From Ktedonobacteraceae bacterium (GTDB lineage: Bacteria; Chloroflexota; Ktedonobacteria; Ktedonobacterales; Ktedonobacteraceae): a stretch of DNA of 12,160 nt. The notes under the pieces were generated by a model. It saw nothing but the letters and a program-made list of their open reading frames with translations. It was not told the origin of the DNA and ran no database searches. Of this stretch, positions 9,483 to 12,160 are shown piece after piece (position 1 is the stretch's first letter; every line of letters starts with the position of its first letter). A program made the translations under genes and the position numbers. The stretch lies in NCBI GenBank assembly GCA_014896635.1, contig JADBKA010000137.1, forward strand, positions 1 through 12,160. Reading direction: 5' to 3'.

Positions 9483-11090
9483 TTATCGTAAAGGGATTGG
9501 CTGGATATCTGGAACTGGTTGCTGGGTGTCAGGAATAGTGCTGAAACCGAGTGCTTCATTGCGACCGTTGCGATGAAGGGTCAGCATGGCTATTGTCTGC
9601 CCCTGAAGAGTCAGGTCAGCGTTATGCCACTGGCCGAAAGGAATGATGCTACCGGCCTGTACTCTGATATGTTGCGCCTGTGTCGTTTTGTTAATGAGCA
9701 ACAGGCTCACTATGTTCTGGTTATTGTCCCGCGTGGCATAGATGCTGACAGGCCCTGAACTGTCCTGTGCCGGGATGAATCTGGGCTGGAGCCGGGCGAA
9801 GAGCTGCATCACACGCAGCATAGCCGTCTCCTTGAGATCCTTACCGGTAAAGAGCGGATAAGGGTTATTTACACCTTCTGTAGAGAAGAAAGTGACATAT
9901 TCAACCCAGTTGCTCATCAGTTTGCCAAGCGTATCGGCCCACCAGAGTGTGCTCGACGCCTGCGCAGGCAGGGGACCACCGGAATTGGCGTTGATCTCGG
10001 TAATGGCGAGAGGGATGTCTCGGCCAAATTGCTGTCTGATGAACTGGCGCAATGGTGGCAGAGAAGTGCTCCATTGTGCCGGGTCATTCGCCAGAGTGTT
10101 GGTATTCCCGCCGGTGTTGCCGAGTGGGTAGTAGTGGAAAGAGACGCCATCGATCAGGTGGAAGGACAGGTTATGTGTTCGCTCATATTGTGCGATGGTC
10201 TGTAAGAATGTTTCCATCCAGGGCTTGCCCTGTCTGTCTTTCAGGCTATTTGGTCCTTGATAGTGACTGATCTCAGGGCCGAAGATCTTGATGGTCGGAT
10301 CTTTCTCGTGCATGGCAAGAGAATAGGTAATGAATGCGTCGGCATACTCGCTGGCTGTGTACTTCTGGCGAGTGTCAGGGTTTGTGAGCAAATCAGGCTC
10401 GTTCCCGACGGTCCAGTAGGCGATGCGATGGAACGGGATGTTTGTTCCTATACGCTGAATGCTTTTGCTGTTATTCATATAATCTACAAGTAGCGCGGCG
10501 CGAGTAGCTCTTTTCTGCAAAGGAACGGGTGTCACATCGAGCGGGTCCGAAAGTTGTGCCTGGAGCATGCCCTCAGCCCCGACCTGGTTTAAGAGATTGC
10601 TGAAGTCGTTGAGTTGCTCGGCAGAGAGCGTGTGTTCCTCTCCCCAGTTTCCGCCTGGGTAGCGCAGGAGTTTGACGCTGGCTGAACGCAGTCCCTGCTG
10701 CACCTGGTCGCTGTAGTTCATGAATCCTCTGCCTTGCGGGTCTTTGGCGCGGCTTCCTGCTTTGGGGAAGGCGTTGCTCCCCAGCAGATAGGGGCTGATA
10801 GAGACACCCTGATTGAGATCGAGCAGCGCTGCCTGCTGGTTGCCGACCTGTACCTGGAGCGTTGAACCGCTCTTCTGGAAATCGGCAGCCACGAGCAGTG
10901 AGGCAGTGATTACGATACCTGCCAGCAAGAGCAGCAAGAAGGTACGGCGCGACCTCAGCCTGCCTGTTCGCTGTCCCGGCGAAGGCTTTGCTGCGCGTGC
11001 GCCCTGGACTCTATTGTGCCGCGAGGAAAGGGGCTGTGGAGGCCGCACCTGCCTGGCGTTCATATTGTATGGTATGGAGTTATAGTGCAT
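9483..11090 (-). CDS. Membrane-anchored glycosidase, clan GH-A-like, family unassigned
   Basis: The 535 residues read as a surface-anchored retaining glycosidase. They comprise a basic, Pro-rich cytoplasmic tail (1-49, ending RLRSRRT), one membrane segment (50-69), a TIM-barrel-like domain (about 95-435) and a small beta-rich C-terminal domain (about 445-515). The signs of clan GH-A are TVGNEPDL with the likely acid/base Glu231, and LAITEINANSGG with the likely nucleophile Glu365, 134 residues apart. LLRYPGGNWGEEH (141-153) and DGVSFHYYPLG (314-324) resemble strand-end motifs of GH39, GH44, GH51 and GH79 enzymes. I cannot assign one of these families with confidence, so the substrate (xylan, xyloglucan, glucuronide, arabinan or the locus's own polymer) is open. 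The start has agagg 9 bases upstream. An in-frame ATG nine codons later is a weaker alternative. It lies 24 bp from genes on both sides. Confidence 0.78.
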   Translation of the reverse strand: MHYNSIPYNMNARQVRPPQPLSSRHNRVQGARAAKPSPGQRTGRLRSRRTFLLLLLAGIVITASLLVAADFQKSGSTLQVQVGNQQAALLDLNQGVSISPYLLGSNAFPKAGSRAKDPQGRGFMNYSDQVQQGLRSASVKLLRYPGGNWGEEHTLSAEQLNDFSNLLNQVGAEGMLQAQLSDPLDVTPVPLQKRATRAALLVDYMNNSKSIQRIGTNIPFHRIAYWTVGNEPDLLTNPDTRQKYTASEYADAFITYSLAMHEKDPTIKIFGPEISHYQGPNSLKDRQGKPWMETFLQTIAQYERTHNLSFHLIDGVSFHYYPLGNTGGNTNTLANDPAQWSTSLPPLRQFIRQQFGRDIPLAITEINANSGGPLPAQASSTLWWADTLGKLMSNWVEYVTFFSTEGVNNPYPLFTGKDLKETAMLRVMQLFARLQPRFIPAQDSSGPVSIYATRDNNQNIVSLLLINKTTQAQHIRVQAGSIIPFGQWHNADLTLQGQTIAMLTLHRNGRNEALGFSTIPDTQQPVPDIQPIPLR

Positions 11091-11114
11091 GCTGGTGTAC
11101 CTCTTTGGCTCCTA

Positions 11115-12160
11115 CTATGATGGCTGCCATACATGAACGGTATTATCTGCGCTGGCAGAAGCGATGGTTTTTCCGTCGGGGGACCAGGCCAGCGCATTGA
11201 CTGCTCCCTTATGCCCTCGGTAGGTAAAAGTGGTCTTCCTGCCAGCAACTTGCCACACCAGAACTGCCGCATCGGTATCGCCGGAAGCAATCAGGCTGCC
11301 GTTGGGAGACCAGGCCAGGGAACGTACTGGATTGACATGCTGTTTGCTCAGGTGAGCTTCAAAAAAGGGTTTTCTGGGAGTTCCATCAAGGCCGTTTGAA
11401 ATTTGCACTACCTGATCGGCGCCTGCCGAAGCAATAAAATTGCCATCGGGGGACCAGGCCAGGGCGTAGACCTCGTTCTTGCCATGTCCACCGTAGTTGA
11501 AAATCTGCTCTCCGGCATCGAAGTGATTACCATGCTGCACTGTCGCCCAGTCGCGCAAGGTGCCATCCCAGGAACCGGAAGCGATGCTGCTGTTTATCTT
11601 GTCCGGCTGCCATCCGACGCAGAGCACGCCGGCAGTATGCCCTTTGAAGATGAATACAAGCTTGCCGCCTATTGCGCTCCAGACCTGCACGGTCTTGTCT
11701 TCGCTGCCGCTGGCAAGCAGGAGACTGTTATTTGACCACGCGACCGAATTGACGCGGTCCTTATGACCCTGGTAGGTAAAGATTTTGTTGCCGTTGCTGG
11801 CATCCCAGATCTGCACGGTCCCATCCTGTCCACCGGAGGCGATGAATTTGCCGTTAGGGGACCAGGCGACTGCGGATACTTCTTCGCTGTGGCCTGAGTA
11901 GATGACCAGGCGCTTGCCGCTGCCAGCCTCAAAGATTTGCACAAACCTGTCATCACTGGCCGATGCGATACGTTTGCCATCGGGAGACCAGGCGAGCGCA
12001 TTGACGGGCGCCAGGTGTCCCTTGAAAACCAGGGCTTTTGGCTGATCAGGGGCCGGCGTTGTGATGGTAGCAGGTGGTGTGCCGTCCGTTGCGACGCTGG
12101 GCGGCTGCGGTTTTTCCAGCCTCTTTGAGAGGAGGTACCAGCCACCAGCCCCTCCCAAGG
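11115..12160 (-). CDS. Seven-bladed WD40 beta-propeller protein, 5' end beyond window
   Basis: This gene encodes a protein-interaction scaffold. After the fragment LGGAGGWYLLSKRL, probably the end of a membrane segment, comes a Pro/Thr-rich linker (about 15-40). Then seven WD40 repeats follow, starting near residues 47, 89, 131, 173, 224, 269 and 315, each with a GH-type start, the VNALAWSPDGK core and an ending such as VQIWDA or VHVWQPS. Seven is a full propeller. Blades 5 and 6 are less regular: blade 5 ends VQISNG without the usual Trp, and blade 6 begins AHLSKQH rather than GH. The reading frame stays open to the window edge (TTG at 12158 is not a convincing start). More protein therefore lies upstream, possibly a Ser/Thr kinase domain, as such kinase-TM-WD40 fusions occur in Chloroflexota; that is inference. 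The stop lies 24 bp before the glycosidase gene, so it probably heads or belongs to the same transcript. Confidence 0.9.
   Translation of the reverse strand, partial: LGGAGGWYLLSKRLEKPQPPSVATDGTPPATITTPAPDQPKALVFKGHLAPVNALAWSPDGKRIASASDDRFVQIFEAGSGKRLVIYSGHSEEVSAVAWSPNGKFIASGGQDGTVQIWDASNGNKIFTYQGHKDRVNSVAWSNNSLLLASGSEDKTVQVWSAIGGKLVFIFKGHTAGVLCVGWQPDKINSSIASGSWDGTLRDWATVQHGNHFDAGEQIFNYGGHGKNEVYALAWSPDGNFIASAGADQVVQISNGLDGTPRKPFFEAHLSKQHVNPVRSLAWSPNGSLIASGDTDAAVLVWQVAGRKTTFTYRGHKGAVNALAWSPDGKTIASASADNTVHVWQPS
11151..12005. repeat. Internal DNA repeats of the WD40 gene
   Basis: A unit like gggagaccaggcgagcgcat recurs once per blade; the clearest copies are near 11173-11196, 11305-11320, 11447-11466, 11856-11872 and 11980-12003. 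The stretches 11151-11201 (blade 7) and 11955-12005 (blade 1) match at 41 of 51 bases. The repeats are coding and reflect blade duplication. They are also possible sites for recombination that changes blade number. Confidence 0.75.

Noticed and set aside
11151..12005. CRISPR-like or intergenic tandem repeat array
   Set aside because: The regularly spaced repeats are in frame and encode WD40 blades.

Overview
This window appears to come from the chromosome of a member of the Chloroflexota, most plausibly the class Ktedonobacteria. That is inference. It rests on mid-range GC, a PTS-type dihydroxyacetone kinase operon, an Acidothermus-E1-like GH5 cellulase with a family 3 cellulose-binding module on a membrane anchor, and a WD40 propeller protein with Thr/Pro-rich linkers. 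An actinobacterial source is less likely because the GC content looks too low. No mobile element, RNA gene or CRISPR array was recognised.

The left part (1-4353, + strand) is a dihydroxyacetone (Dha) kinase operon. It holds dhaK (5' end outside the window), dhaL, and a very large dhaM whose product joins an EIIA-mannose-type domain, an HPr domain and a complete Enzyme I. One operon therefore encodes a whole phosphorelay: PEP to EI (His477), to HPr (His184), to EIIA (His10), to ADP held by DhaL, to Dha bound covalently to DhaK. dhaK and dhaL are separated by 268 bp containing two related GC-rich palindromes. dhaL and dhaM are 18 bp apart.

The right part (4370-12160, - strand) is a convergent cluster of five tightly spaced genes (gaps of 24, 24, 42 and 52 bp). 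In transcription order they are: a seven-bladed WD40 protein (5' end outside the window); a membrane-anchored clan GH-A-type glycosidase of unassigned family; a cellulose-synthase-like GT2 glycosyltransferase with TED and QxxRW motifs; a polytopic GT-C (PMT/ArnT-type) glycosyltransferase with a long Pro-rich cytoplasmic N-terminus; and a membrane-anchored GH5 endoglucanase with a C-terminal CBM3. The mix of two membrane glycosyltransferases and two anchored glycosidases suggests a locus that makes and trims a surface polysaccharide. It recalls cellulose-synthesis operons that carry a cellulase, but no PilZ domain or Bcs-type partner gene is seen here. The stop codons of the two convergent units are 16 bp apart, with no convincing terminator between them.
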